DNA from: a virus
Strand: one strand, 5' to 3'
Virus record (IMG/VR): IMGVR_UViG_3300042565_000366
Location: 1-28,838 of that record
Length of the DNA: 28,838 nt
The stretch's first letter is position 1, and each line of letters starts with the position of its first letter. Under the pieces are notes generated by a model. The model made no database searches. It worked only from the letters and a program-made list of their open reading frames with translations, and was not told the origin of the DNA. The position numbers were made by a program, and so were the translations under genes. This document shows positions 1 through 6,969 of the stretch, piece by piece.

Positions 1-324
1 CCGCAGCCGTGTTTCCAAAGCCTCCCGCGCTTCACGTTCCCGCCGCGCTTCATCTCGCGCTGCTTCCCGCTGCTTGGTTATCTCTGAAAACCGCCGTTCT
101 ATCTTAGGATTCGGCTTCTTTTCCTTAGCCTCATCTGTTGCTGTCGCGTCCTTCCCTTCCCCATCTTGTCCACTCTGATCTGCCTCGGCTTCCGGCTCGG
201 TAGCTTCAACGCTCACCGCCTCGTCTGCTGGCTTGTCAACTAGACCAAGTTTCTGGGCTGCGAATTCCGCTAGATTCTCACTGGTCACCACATTGGCGGC
301 CAATCGTTCTTGCACTTCAGACAT
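1..324 (-). CDS. Scaffolding protein (N-terminal part, runs off the window)
   Basis: The ATG at 322-324 opens 108 codons that continue past base 1 without a stop. The residues seen are polar and highly charged: an acidic middle rich in E, D, A and Q (about residues 33-65), then a Lys/Arg/Glu-rich stretch (about 70-108) that reads as a coiled coil starting with KIERRFSEITKQRE. No hydrophobic core is visible. That composition and the position immediately downstream of the portal gene match the internal scaffolding protein of P22-like phages, which sits 3' of the portal and 5' of the coat. The coat gene would be expected just beyond base 1. The role is inferred from position and composition, not from a recognised motif. 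A possible promoter (369-397) lies just upstream. Confidence 0.7.
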   Translation of the reverse strand, partial: MSEVQERLAANVVTSENLAEFAAQKLGLVDKPADEAVSVEATEPEAEADQSGQDGEGKDATATDEAKEKKPNPKIERRFSEITKQREAARDEARREREAREALETRLR

Positions 325-368
325 AGGTTTTCCCTAAGAATTGACCCGGTGTTCCCGCCGGTAGGTTT

Positions 369-397
369 ATTGTCATCCTGTATTCATTCGTTGTCAA
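369..397 (-). promoter_or_regulatory. Possible promoter ahead of the scaffold gene
   Basis: On the minus strand a perfect -35 box TTGACA (392-397) is followed after 17 bases by GACAAT (369-374), a 4/6 match to the -10 consensus. It overlaps the portal stop codon and would give the scaffold (and probably coat) gene its own transcript. This rests on sequence only, and the -10 is weak. Confidence 0.35.
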
Positions 398-2634
398 ACC
401 ATCGGCTGCTGCGGCATCTGCTCTGGCATTTGCTCTGGCATCGGCGGTTGCATCTGCGCCATCTGCTGCGCGGCGGCTTGTTGCATTTGTTGCGCTTGCA
501 TCGATTGCAAAATCAATTCCTGCCCCGCCTGAATGAACGGGTTGCCGGTTTCGTTGACCTCGCCCTCGGCAAACTGCATCTGTGCGCGTTGCTCGGCATC
601 TCGACGGGCGATCTCGGCATTCAGTACGCCCACCGGAACCCCAGCCAGCACCAGCCGCAGCATGGCATCGACCTCGACTTTGTTCTGGTCGGTGGTGGCT
701 TTCAGGTTGGCTTGGTTGATCTTGGCTTCATTAATCGTGTCGGTGTTGTAAGCGCGGCTGATGACGTCCATTAGCTTGCGGCGGCTTGAACCTTCCTCGC
801 GGATTTGCGCAACCTGACCACGGTTCTGAATCTCTAGCTGCATAGCCATCATTTGCTGTTGCATATCGGCAATTGTTTTCTGCGACTGCAATAGCTGCAT
901 CTGCGCTTGCGGTGGGATGTCAGACTTTGGATCAATCTGCGACATTGGGTTCATTGCGGCCAAGCGGTCGGCAATAATGTCTGCGCCTGGGAAATCCATG
1001 TTGCGGAACAGTAGGTCGCCAGCAGCTTGAAAAACCTGCGGGTCAGCCATCAGCGGCATCATGGTGTCCACAGCTTGCTGGCGCTTGCTGTTGTAACCAG
1101 GGCCGGTGTCCATCACCACATCGTACAGGCCGACGGTCACATCGTTTAAGACCTCGCCCGTGGCTTCGACTTGGTTAATCGTCACCATGTCAGGCTTGCC
1201 ATCGACCCCAATGATTCGCAGCACGCGCTGGGTGTCGTAAATCTTAGGGATCAGGTCGAGGATGATCTTGCCCGTGTGCTTGATGCTGCGGGTCATGTTG
1301 TCGTAAAAGTGAAAGTTCGACAGATCAACCTGCTGCTGCTGGCCTTGCAATGCTTTGCCCGATATATTGCCTGGCAACGCCTGCGACGGGTCAAATATGC
1401 CCAGCACAGTCTTTAGGTCATCGCTGATCGCGCTCGACGCAACCATGATGCCATCGGGCGGCGGCTCCGGCTGGATGCGGGTCGGCACCGGCGCAGGCAC
1501 GCCCTCGATGTCTTTTTGCTTATAGCGCAAGACCGGCGTTGACTTTAGGTTAGCCAGCGCCCATTCGCTTTCGTGGCCTTCGTCCTGCCCTTCGGCGATC
1601 AGCCACTTCGGTTTCGGTGCCAGCGCGATAGATTCGGTCAGCGCCGTGCGCCAGAAGTTAAACATCCGCTGCGGGTCTTTGGCAAATCGAACAAGCCCGT
1701 ATTTCTTGCGCTTGCCCTCGACCACGACCTGCGCACCGTAGCATGGGATGATCGGGATATATTTGCCCGGCCACTCGCGTTCCTCCAGCACTTCCATCGC
1801 GGTCAGCTTGCACCACTTAACCTTTTTGCGGAACGTCGGGCGCTTGTCCAAAATCGTGATCCCGCTGGCTTCCATCATTTCGGCGCTGGGCAGCTCATCC
1901 TGAAACACCTTCGTGCCGTCAGAAAGCAGGACTAGCGTGGCTTTCTCGCGCTCGATGTACCAATACTCAGCTAACCGAATGTCCTCTTTGGTCACCCACT
2001 CAGCGTCAGAATCGCCCGTTGCCCGTGCGCTAAAGTTCGCCCCATCGTCAGCGCCAGGATACTGCTGACGGAATAGCTCTTTGGCAACAACGCTGGTAAT
2101 CAGGCAACGCTCGGCATCCGATCCGTCAGGCAATACGCTGTTAGGGTCGAAATAGACCGAGAACGGATCATCAATCGCGTCGATAAAGATTTCCTGATCG
2201 AATGAATCGTCGGAAATGTAGTTCGTATTGACCCGCCAGTAACCCCAGCCCATCTTGACTGCGTACTCAAACGCGGTGTCGTAAGCGGTATCGGCGCTGG
2301 AATTGACCTCGATGTGCCGCGTGATCCCCTCAATAACTTCTGCGATCTTTAGGTCGCCCTCATTATTGACCGGATGCACCTTGATTCGTGGACGCTGCTG
2401 GCGTTGCTGGTTCGTCACCTGCCGCACATAAGCGTCAATCTTGTTGATGGTCAGGCAAGGTCTGGATTCTAGGTTGCGGCTGTTCTGAATCTCGACCGGC
2501 CATTGATCGCCGGCAGCAAACTTCAGGTCGCCCAGCGCCTCAGCGCGGTTTTGGCTGTCAGCGGTGCCGACCAACCGTAGGAATTTGATGGCCTCGCCAA
2601 TGCGCCCATCCATATCCATGTCTTGAAACGCCAT
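394..2634 (-). CDS. Portal protein, P22 gp1 family
   Basis: The portal forms the dodecameric ring at one capsid vertex through which DNA is packaged and ejected. At 746 aa it is close to P22 gp1 (725 aa) and far longer than portals of lambda- or HK97-type phages. Family-typical segments are visible near the N-terminus: FAAGDQWP (about residues 39-46) and RPCLTINKIDAYVRQV (about 58-73), followed by a TNQQRQQRPRIKV stretch. The C-terminus (about residues 560-746) is helical and Gln/Met-rich and ends in a Met-Pro-Gln tail; in P22 the C-terminal helices form the long internal barrel. The start has a good ribosome-binding site (GAAAGGACAATC before ATG). It lies 10 bases after the large terminase gene and before scaffold, the standard order. 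I am sure of the family from recognition of the sequence, not from a search. Confidence 0.93.
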   Translation of the reverse strand: MAFQDMDMDGRIGEAIKFLRLVGTADSQNRAEALGDLKFAAGDQWPVEIQNSRNLESRPCLTINKIDAYVRQVTNQQRQQRPRIKVHPVNNEGDLKIAEVIEGITRHIEVNSSADTAYDTAFEYAVKMGWGYWRVNTNYISDDSFDQEIFIDAIDDPFSVYFDPNSVLPDGSDAERCLITSVVAKELFRQQYPGADDGANFSARATGDSDAEWVTKEDIRLAEYWYIEREKATLVLLSDGTKVFQDELPSAEMMEASGITILDKRPTFRKKVKWCKLTAMEVLEEREWPGKYIPIIPCYGAQVVVEGKRKKYGLVRFAKDPQRMFNFWRTALTESIALAPKPKWLIAEGQDEGHESEWALANLKSTPVLRYKQKDIEGVPAPVPTRIQPEPPPDGIMVASSAISDDLKTVLGIFDPSQALPGNISGKALQGQQQQVDLSNFHFYDNMTRSIKHTGKIILDLIPKIYDTQRVLRIIGVDGKPDMVTINQVEATGEVLNDVTVGLYDVVMDTGPGYNSKRQQAVDTMMPLMADPQVFQAAGDLLFRNMDFPGADIIADRLAAMNPMSQIDPKSDIPPQAQMQLLQSQKTIADMQQQMMAMQLEIQNRGQVAQIREEGSSRRKLMDVISRAYNTDTINEAKINQANLKATTDQNKVEVDAMLRLVLAGVPVGVLNAEIARRDAEQRAQMQFAEGEVNETGNPFIQAGQELILQSMQAQQMQQAAAQQMAQMQPPMPEQMPEQMPQQPMV

Positions 2635-2644
2635 GATTGTCCTT

Positions 2645-3925
2645 TCAGCTCATCCAGCCGCCAGCGTAAGCGACCGCGGGCTTTTTCTTAACTTTTGCGG
2701 GTTCCCGCACCATCAGCGCGATATACCTAAATGCGTCAGCCCCGTGCGAATATCTGTCGTGCAGCGGGTTCCTGCTGAACTGGCCGGTATCAGGGTCAAC
2801 CTCATAGCGGTAATGGCGCAAGCAGTTTAGACCATCTGCGGTATTTTCTCTATCAAAGTAGCAATTTGGGAAGATAGTTCTCGCGGCGTTGATTGAGTCA
2901 ACTACCGGCACGCGCTCCAGCACCCGCGTCTTAAAGCCTGCGCTCCGCACAATGTCCTCGATGCTTCGACCTGCGGCGGCCAGCGTCTTGTTCTGCGCGT
3001 CGTGCGGCAGCCAGATCGTGTCGTACACATAGCCAAAGGATTGCAGGTCAGCCAGATAGCTGGTCATTGTGCGCTGGGTGTCCTCAAAGTATCGGATCAG
3101 CCGCGTTTCCATCCCAATAAATTGCACGAACCACCACGCCGTAGCGTCGGCCCACCCAAGATCGCAGACTGCGTGGACCGGCTTGGTCGGGTCATACGGC
3201 ACCTTCATGATGCGGTTCTCAGTCTCGGCTTTGGCCATCTCAGCGCCAAAAATTGCCCCGTCAACCGTCTGGCGGCACAGCCCTTCCCAAACCTGGTTAT
3301 ATGCTTCCTGATCCCGTGCCTTTAGCGAGTCTTTTTCAGACCGCAAGGTTTCAGGAAACCACGGGTTGTCCGACCAGTTAATCTTCTGAACCACAGCGTC
3401 AGCAGGCGGCTTGGCCACGAACCGCTGGTAAGTCTCATCCGTCTCCAACTCAGGGTTAAACGTGATCCATATCTCGCTGCTTTCCTTACGGATGGTCGGG
3501 ATCAGGATATTCCAACTGTTCCGGCTAACCGTCTGCGCTTCCTCAACCCAGCAAATGTCGATGCCCTCGTAGGATTTGACGTTAGCGATATTGTTCTTCA
3601 GCCCGACGAACGCAAACTCGCTGCCGTTCTTGCCCCGCAGCGCGTTCTGGGTAATCTCGAAGAAGCTAGTCATCTCCAGCGCAACGATCTGGTCGCACAG
3701 GAGTTTATGAACGCTGTCGCGGATCGATGTCTGAAATTCCCGTGCGCAGAGGATGCGCAGCGGTGTCTTGGCGGCTTTGATAAGCAATGCCCTAGCAACA
3801 GCCCAGCTCTTTGCCCCGCCCCGCCCACCGTATAGGACGCGATAGCGTGTCTTTGGTGGATTGAATAAGACTTGCGCCTTGCTGGGAAACTCAGCCTTGG
3901 CGACTATGCCCTGAAGGTCACTCAT
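2645..3925 (-). CDS. terL: Terminase large subunit (packaging ATPase/nuclease)
   Basis: This is the motor that pumps DNA into the prohead and cuts concatemers. With the ATG at 3925 it is 426 aa. Visible motifs are Walker A GGRGGAKS (residues 33-40), Walker B ICWVEEA (about 124-130), the coupling motif ITFNP (about 154-158), NWSDNPWFP (about 183-191), and the start of the RNase H-like nuclease domain with CDLGWADATAWW, whose Asp (about 255) is the first metal ligand. This resembles the PBSX/Terminase_3 type. An in-frame TTG three codons upstream (3934) would add three residues. I chose ATG 3925 because the preceding small gene (3922-4074) stops there in a coupled ATGA overlap. No strong Shine-Dalgarno is seen, which fits coupling. 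Confidence 0.95.
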   Translation of the reverse strand: MSDLQGIVAKAEFPSKAQVLFNPPKTRYRVLYGGRGGAKSWAVARALLIKAAKTPLRILCAREFQTSIRDSVHKLLCDQIVALEMTSFFEITQNALRGKNGSEFAFVGLKNNIANVKSYEGIDICWVEEAQTVSRNSWNILIPTIRKESSEIWITFNPELETDETYQRFVAKPPADAVVQKINWSDNPWFPETLRSEKDSLKARDQEAYNQVWEGLCRQTVDGAIFGAEMAKAETENRIMKVPYDPTKPVHAVCDLGWADATAWWFVQFIGMETRLIRYFEDTQRTMTSYLADLQSFGYVYDTIWLPHDAQNKTLAAAGRSIEDIVRSAGFKTRVLERVPVVDSINAARTIFPNCYFDRENTADGLNCLRHYRYEVDPDTGQFSRNPLHDRYSHGADAFRYIALMVREPAKVKKKPAVAYAGGWMS

Positions 3926-4074
3926 GCTGCCCAAGTCTTAGAAAAAATATGGCGACGCTTGCCTAGCCACGCGACTGTGAAGCCTTGCCGCGACCAGCCG
4001 TCCATGTTGATGTCATAGACCTTGCCGAGGCAGAAGTAGATTTGCAGGCGACTAGCCTTAATTACTATCTGCAT
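3922..4074 (-). CDS. Small protein encoded between the terminase genes (50 aa)
   Basis: An ATG at 4072-4074, inside the last codons of the upstream gene in another frame, opens a 50-codon frame whose TGA overlaps the TerL ATG (ATGA at 3922-3925). It exactly bridges what otherwise looks like a gap of more than 120 bases between the terminase genes. The protein is protein-like rather than random: MQIVIKASRLQIYF at the start, a middle with DINMDGWSRQGFTVAW, and a basic end with GKRRHIF. A single folded beta-rich unit is plausible, but I do not recognise a family. There is no clear Shine-Dalgarno; translation would be coupled to the gene upstream. Function unknown. The tight stop-start fit at both ends is the main support. 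Confidence 0.6.
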   Translation of the reverse strand: MQIVIKASRLQIYFCLGKVYDINMDGWSRQGFTVAWLGKRRHIFSKTWAA

Positions 4075-4342
4075 CGGGCTTGATAAATGTCACCTGAATG
4101 CCTGTCAGTATTGAACTGCCGTCAGCGTTTTCCAGCGCCACAGCCTGATGCGCCTTGCCGTCTACGCGGTCAATCAGCTCTTTGATCGCCCACGCTTCGC
4201 CCTGCTCGGCTTTGCTTACCAATTCCTCGGCGATCTTGCGCAAACGCTCTGGCTCTTGCGTCAATACCAGCCGCAGCTTGTCGTAGAACATCCTCGACTT
4301 CGCCGCGTTCTGATTGCCTATTGGTGCGCCACTGTTTGCCAT
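4058..4342 (-). CDS. Probable terminase small subunit
   Basis: The product is 94 aa. The N-terminus GAPIGNQNAAKSRMFYDKL is typical of small phage proteins placed directly before TerL, followed by a helical middle (LVLTQEPERLRKIAEELVSKAEQGEAWAIKE has family-like character), then DRVDGKAHQAV and a short beta-like end. The small terminase normally recognises the packaging site and activates TerL. It is smaller than P22 gp3 (162 aa) and no DNA-binding HTH is obvious, so the call rests largely on position and the GNQNAAK start. A GGGGATTGTGAC element lies rather far upstream of the ATG. Confidence 0.55.
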   Translation of the reverse strand: MANSGAPIGNQNAAKSRMFYDKLRLVLTQEPERLRKIAEELVSKAEQGEAWAIKELIDRVDGKAHQAVALENADGSSILTGIQVTFIKPDADSN

Positions 4343-4380
4343 ATTGTCACAATCCCCAAGTAATTGATTCCACGAAGGAA

Positions 4381-4527
4381 TTATTTCTTCGGCTTGTCTT
4401 TTTTCTCAGCGGCACGCTTCACGGCGTAGCTTATCGCCACGGCCTGCTTCACAGGCACACCAGCCTTGACTTCCGCTTTAATGTTCTTTTGGAAAGCCTG
4501 TTTACTGCTCGACTTGGTCAGCGGCAT
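4381..4527 (-). CDS. Small basic phage protein (48 aa)
   Basis: The ATG at 4525-4527 has an excellent ribosome-binding site (AAAGGAGCGAACG before ATG). The 48-aa product starts MPLTKSSSKQAFQKNIKAEV, contains KQAVAISYAVKRAA and ends in Lys-rich KKDKPKK. Short basic proteins with this start and the motif A-I-A/S-Y-xVK are common in structural regions of many phages, where their role is unknown. It shares its first 26 bases, in another frame, with the end of the gene upstream (4502-4666). Confidence 0.75.
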   Translation of the reverse strand: MPLTKSSSKQAFQKNIKAEVKAGVPVKQAVAISYAVKRAAEKKDKPKK

Positions 4528-4666
4528 CGTTCGCTCCTTTGCTCATTTCAGCTAGTACACGGTTGTACTCTTGGATTGCGCCGCTGATCTGCAACAGGAT
4601 CGATTCATGTTGCTTCGCCAGTTCTTGCAGTTCAGCCAGGCGTTTAGCAATTTGGTCAGGTGTCAT
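4502..4666 (-). CDS. Small helical protein, coiled-coil-like (54 aa)
   Basis: The ATG at 4664-4666 overlaps the TGA of the gene upstream (ATGA). The 54-aa product is almost entirely helical: MTPDQIAKRLAELQELAKQH followed by a heptad-like run to about residue 40, then a short acidic tail ending DQVEQ. The 3' end overlaps the next gene by 26 bases in a different frame. No family is recognised; a small oligomerising accessory protein is a guess. Confidence 0.65.
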   Translation of the reverse strand: MTPDQIAKRLAELQELAKQHESILLQISGAIQEYNRVLAEMSKGANDAADQVEQ

Positions 4667-4827
4667 TTCTTTTTCGCTGTTTTGGCGCTTTCTTTAAACG
4701 CTTTAGCCGTGGGTGCGCCTTCTGACCCAGGCTTGCGCATACGTTCAGGGGTCTTGCCTGCTTCCTTTTGGCGCTCTATCCGTTCACGCTTGGCGTGGAT
4801 GTTAGCGTATAGCCCTTTATTCGCCAT
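4663..4827 (-). CDS. Conserved small basic phage protein (54 aa)
   Basis: The product starts MANKGLYANIHAKRERIERQ and ends with GAPTAKAFKESAKTAKKK. Proteins with KGLYANIHAKR near the N-terminus and GAPT-AKAF near the C-terminus are, from memory, widespread in cyanophages and freshwater phages, with unknown function. The very high Lys/Arg content suggests nucleic-acid contact or a virion-internal role (inference). It overlaps the structural-looking gene upstream by 11 bases and is coupled by ATGA to the next gene. Confidence 0.75.
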   Translation of the reverse strand: MANKGLYANIHAKRERIERQKEAGKTPERMRKPGSEGAPTAKAFKESAKTAKKK

Positions 4828-5218
4828 GAATCACCGCATAATTGATGATGACAGCTTGAGACAAGTTGCCGCCAGTATTGTTGTACAGACCAATCATCGC
4901 CGACCCAGTAGCCTGAGATGCTACAAACGGCCAATATGCGCCAGCCGTGCCGCCGCCAGATACGCTAACAACTACCACATCTCTCGGCCCGATGGTGATG
5001 TTGTTCAATGTAAACAAAACTGATGCGCCACCGGCCAACAGCTCATTATTCATTGTGATGCGACCCATCGGCGTGTTCAGGGTCACCGCAGTGCTTTTGC
5101 TAGTGCCTTGAGTCACCGTGCCTTGGGCGCTTGCGGAATAGCCAAGTTCTTGACTAGCATAGCAAGTAGTAAATTCTGGGTCGCTATAAGCAACGCCAGA
5201 TGCAACGCTGTTAGACAT
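4817..5218 (-). CDS. Structural-looking protein with MSN-GVAY-DP start (133 aa)
   Basis: The product is 133 aa, rich in Gly, Ser, Thr, Val and beta-prone residues, with no signal peptide or membrane segment. It begins MSNSVASGVAYSDPEF, and the same N-terminal pattern opens the next structural-looking gene upstream (5378-5971). The C-terminal half (for example GRITMNNELL, SVLFTLNNITI, GAYWPFVASQ, MIGLYNNTGG) reads as a small beta sandwich of the kind found in capsid decoration or fibre proteins. A strong ribosome-binding site (GAAAGGATCAAATC) precedes the ATG. A virion surface or decoration role is inferred from composition and location in the late operon; no family is named with confidence. 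Confidence 0.75.
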   Translation of the reverse strand: MSNSVASGVAYSDPEFTTCYASQELGYSASAQGTVTQGTSKSTAVTLNTPMGRITMNNELLAGGASVLFTLNNITIGPRDVVVVSVSGGGTAGAYWPFVASQATGSAMIGLYNNTGGNLSQAVIINYAVIHGE

Positions 5219-5378
5219 GATTTGATCCTTTCACGTCATCCGGTGTGTCTAGCTTGGCTAGCAACATCCGGTAAATTGTTAATGAAGTTTCAGCCTGAAT
5301 CACAAAGGTGTGCGCCTTCTGCAACTCACGCTGAACCTCGCTAATCTCAGCTTCGATAAACTCTCGGCTTATTTCCAT
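5211..5378 (-). CDS. Small helical protein between two structural genes (55 aa)
   Basis: The product is 55 aa with a Glu/Gln/Lys-rich helix (EISREFIEAEISEVQRELQ region) followed by a second amphipathic helix and an acidic turn LDTPDD. The ATG overlaps the TAA of the 197-aa gene (TAATG), and the stop lies 8 bases inside the 133-aa gene, so it is tightly packed between the two. Its last codons carry the ribosome-binding site of the next gene. A coiled-coil accessory protein is plausible; no family is recognised. Confidence 0.65.
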   Translation of the reverse strand: MEISREFIEAEISEVQRELQKAHTFVIQAETSLTIYRMLLAKLDTPDDVKGSNHV

Positions 5379-5971
5379 TAAGCAATAGTGCTGACCATAA
5401 CGTAATAGGTCGTGCCGCCGCTGGTAACGGGAATAGTGTGCGTTACAACTGGCGAACCAACTTTGGCGCGGAATACACCGGTTGCGCTTACCGCGGGCAT
5501 GGCAGCAAAGTTACCGACTTCGCCGGTGCCAGAGTTAGTCACGCGCAGGAACGATGCGTTGCTCCATGTGCCGCCGGAAGCAAAGTCAGAATCCAGTTGC
5601 AGTGCAGCCAGGGTGCCGCCAGGGTTGGTCGAAGTCCCGCCGATGGTGGCTCTCAGAGCATTACCAGCACCGCTGATCGTGCCGCCAGTGTTTACCGATA
5701 AGCTAACGTGTGCGCCGTTCGTGGTCTGCCCAGCGCCTTGCGCAGCCGTTACACGGGACAAAGCCCGCAGAGTTTCACCAGCGCCAGCGCCAGCAAATTC
5801 CACACGGGAATACAGGCCACGAAAATCACCGGACGTGTGCGTGGTGCGCGAATAAATCTGGTTTAGATTGCCCGATGCAGTATTGGCAATAGGCACTGTC
5901 GCTGTGCCGACTTCAAAACTATTTAAGGCTGGGTCAGCGTATGCAACGCCAATGGCTTGCGTGTTAGACAT
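5378..5971 (-). CDS. Structural-looking beta-rich protein with MSN-GVAY-DP start (197 aa)
   Basis: The product is 197 aa, dominated by Gly, Thr, Ser, Ala and Val in alternating patterns typical of phage decoration or fibre proteins, with no membrane segment. It starts MSNTQAIGVAYADPALNSF, sharing its first ~14 residues with the 133-aa protein of 4817-5218. The body includes RGLYSRVEFAG, LRATIGGTSTNPGG and a C-terminus ending YYVMVSTIA. The ribosome-binding site is GAGAGGACTATC before ATG. A virion role is inferred from composition and from sitting in the late gene block. Confidence 0.75.
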   Translation of the reverse strand: MSNTQAIGVAYADPALNSFEVGTATVPIANTASGNLNQIYSRTTHTSGDFRGLYSRVEFAGAGAGETLRALSRVTAAQGAGQTTNGAHVSLSVNTGGTISGAGNALRATIGGTSTNPGGTLAALQLDSDFASGGTWSNASFLRVTNSGTGEVGNFAAMPAVSATGVFRAKVGSPVVTHTIPVTSGGTTYYVMVSTIA

Positions 5972-5981
5972 GATAGTCCTC

Positions 5982-6254
5982 TCAACAGTTCCAATTCTTA
6001 AGGGATGCCTTTGCCCGTTCTGCCGGGCCTTTGGCGTGCTTTACCACCCCTTCCATTCTCGCGCAAAAGCTCGCCTTGCGTCCAGCGTCAGCCTTCGTCT
6101 TTGGGTTTGGTGCTGGTGGTTTTAAGTTTGAATCATTCTTGCGGTTGTACTCTGCCCGACCCTTCGCGGTCATACCCGCGCCCTTCTCGGTCGGGTTGTA
6201 ATTCTTGCCCTTGCCGGTCGTGGTCTTAGGAATCGGCTTGTCGTGTTTAGCCAT
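5982..6254 (-). CDS. Conserved basic phage protein, KTTTGKGKNYNPTEKGAGMTAKGR type (90 aa)
   Basis: The product is 90 aa, starting MAKHDKPIPKTTTGKGKNYN and ending SLKNWNC. From memory, this pattern (I-P-K-T-T-x-G-x-G-K-N-Y-N-P, then GAGMTAKGRAEYNR, then SFCARM and a C-terminal WNC) recurs in many environmental phages and has no assigned function. The many Lys/Arg residues and low hydrophobicity suggest a disordered, possibly DNA- or capsid-binding protein (inference). It overlaps the GroES gene by 8 bases. Confidence 0.8.
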   Translation of the reverse strand: MAKHDKPIPKTTTGKGKNYNPTEKGAGMTAKGRAEYNRKNDSNLKPPAPNPKTKADAGRKASFCARMEGVVKHAKGPAERAKASLKNWNC

Positions 6255-6516
6255 TTTCAGCCTCGACGATCATGGCGATGTCGGCTTCCTGAATAATCTG
6301 GTAATCCTGCCCGTCCACCTCATGCACCGGCCAATCCAGATAAGTGCCGTTTCCGTATTTCACAAAGTCGCCAACCTGCGCGTCCCGCACCTGTGGGCCA
6401 ACAGCCACCACAGTGCCTTCGTTAAACTTTTCGTTGTTGGGGACGTACAGAATGTCCGACAAGCGACGCACCACAGGGCGCACCACGACGCGGTCACGCA
6501 ACGGTTTAATGTCCAT
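6247..6516 (-). CDS. Phage co-chaperonin, GroES (Cpn10) family
   Basis: The product is 89 aa, close to the ~95-97 aa of bacterial GroES. It starts with the hallmark MDIKPLRDRVVVRP, has a mobile-loop equivalent around residues 17-30 containing LSDILYVP (the ILY triplet replaces the GroEL-contacting IVL of E. coli GroES), then EGTVVAVGP (33-41), VGDFVKYG (48-55) and the C-terminal beta strand IIQEADIAMIVE. GroES caps GroEL during folding; phage versions such as T4 gp31 work with host GroEL to fold the coat protein. No GroEL is present here, so it would pair with host GroEL. I reject the start 23 codons upstream: ATG 6516 has a GGGAGA site and matches the family start. Confidence 0.9.
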   Translation of the reverse strand: MDIKPLRDRVVVRPVVRRLSDILYVPNNEKFNEGTVVAVGPQVRDAQVGDFVKYGNGTYLDWPVHEVDGQDYQIIQEADIAMIVEAENG

Positions 6517-6712
6517 TTTTGGGTCTCCCTCGTTTTTTGACTTCCGTTTGCGCCATAACGTCATAGACTGGAATAGACGCGACAACGGTTAGCTGGTGTT
6601 CGCCACACCAATCCATTTCGTGTTTGTTTTGAGTTTCGGGAAAACGACGACACAGGCCCATAACCTGGGCCTGCGTAAAGAAACGGCAGGATTTGCAACG
6701 GACATCGCTCAT
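6506..6712 (-). CDS. Small Cys-rich protein, putative zinc-binding (68 aa)
   Basis: The N-terminus reads MSDVRCKSCRFFTQAQVMGL and carries four Cys in a C-x2-C ... C ... C arrangement (C6, C9, C21, C36), consistent with a small zinc ribbon or iron-sulfur-like fold. Proteins with a CKSCRFF start occur in several phages with no known role. The gene ends 11 bases inside the GroES frame, and its last codons contain the GroES ribosome-binding site. The C-terminal KKRGRPKNGH resembles an AT-hook core but is partly dictated by that site. Confidence 0.75.
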   Translation of the reverse strand: MSDVRCKSCRFFTQAQVMGLCRRFPETQNKHEMDWCGEHQLTVVASIPVYDVMAQTEVKKRGRPKNGH

Positions 6713-6737
6713 AGGATGCCCGTTGTTTTATTGACAA

Positions 6738-6959
6738 TCACTTTTTCTGGTAAGACGAACGGTCGTGCGTATAGCACACGCCCTTAGAACGGCCACCGTT
6801 GAATTCTTTGTTGCTGCCGGTGCCATCAGCCATACCCATGCCTACGCCGTTCACAATCTTGCCACGGCGCTCACCCGACGAATCCGAAGCGGACGCGCCA
6901 GCAGGCGGCTTAGTGCCGGAACCGTAGCCTTTCGGGGTCATTTCTGCGTTGTCTTTCAT
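6738..6959 (-). CDS. Conserved Gly-rich phage protein ending in YTHDRSSYQKK (73 aa)
   Basis: ATG 6959 has the strong site GAAAGGACTATC, so I reject the start 16 codons upstream. The 73-aa product begins MKDNAEMTPKGYGSGTKPPA, has a Gly-rich middle GKIVNGVGMGMADGTGSN and ends with GVCYTHDRSSYQKK. From memory, this pattern recurs in environmental phages near DUF5856-like genes. It has no membrane segment and is probably disordered. Function unknown. Confidence 0.78.
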   Translation of the reverse strand: MKDNAEMTPKGYGSGTKPPAGASASDSSGERRGKIVNGVGMGMADGTGSNKEFNGGRSKGVCYTHDRSSYQKK

Positions 6960-6969
6960 GATAGTCCTT

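Noticed and set aside
310-774. 154-codon plus-strand frame with His/Leu/Arg-rich product
   Set aside because: It lies antisense to the Gln/Met-rich end of the portal gene; the composition is an artefact of the opposite strand's repeats, and there is no ribosome-binding site.
4367-4381. Small hairpin ATTCC-ACGAA-GGAAT between two small genes
   Set aside because: Only 5 AT-rich base pairs and no T-run on either strand; likely chance.
6506-6545. AT-hook-like KKRGRPK at the end of the 68-aa protein
   Set aside because: The bases GAGGGAGACCC that encode RGRP are also the Shine-Dalgarno of the GroES gene, so the resemblance may be forced. A single short match is too weak.
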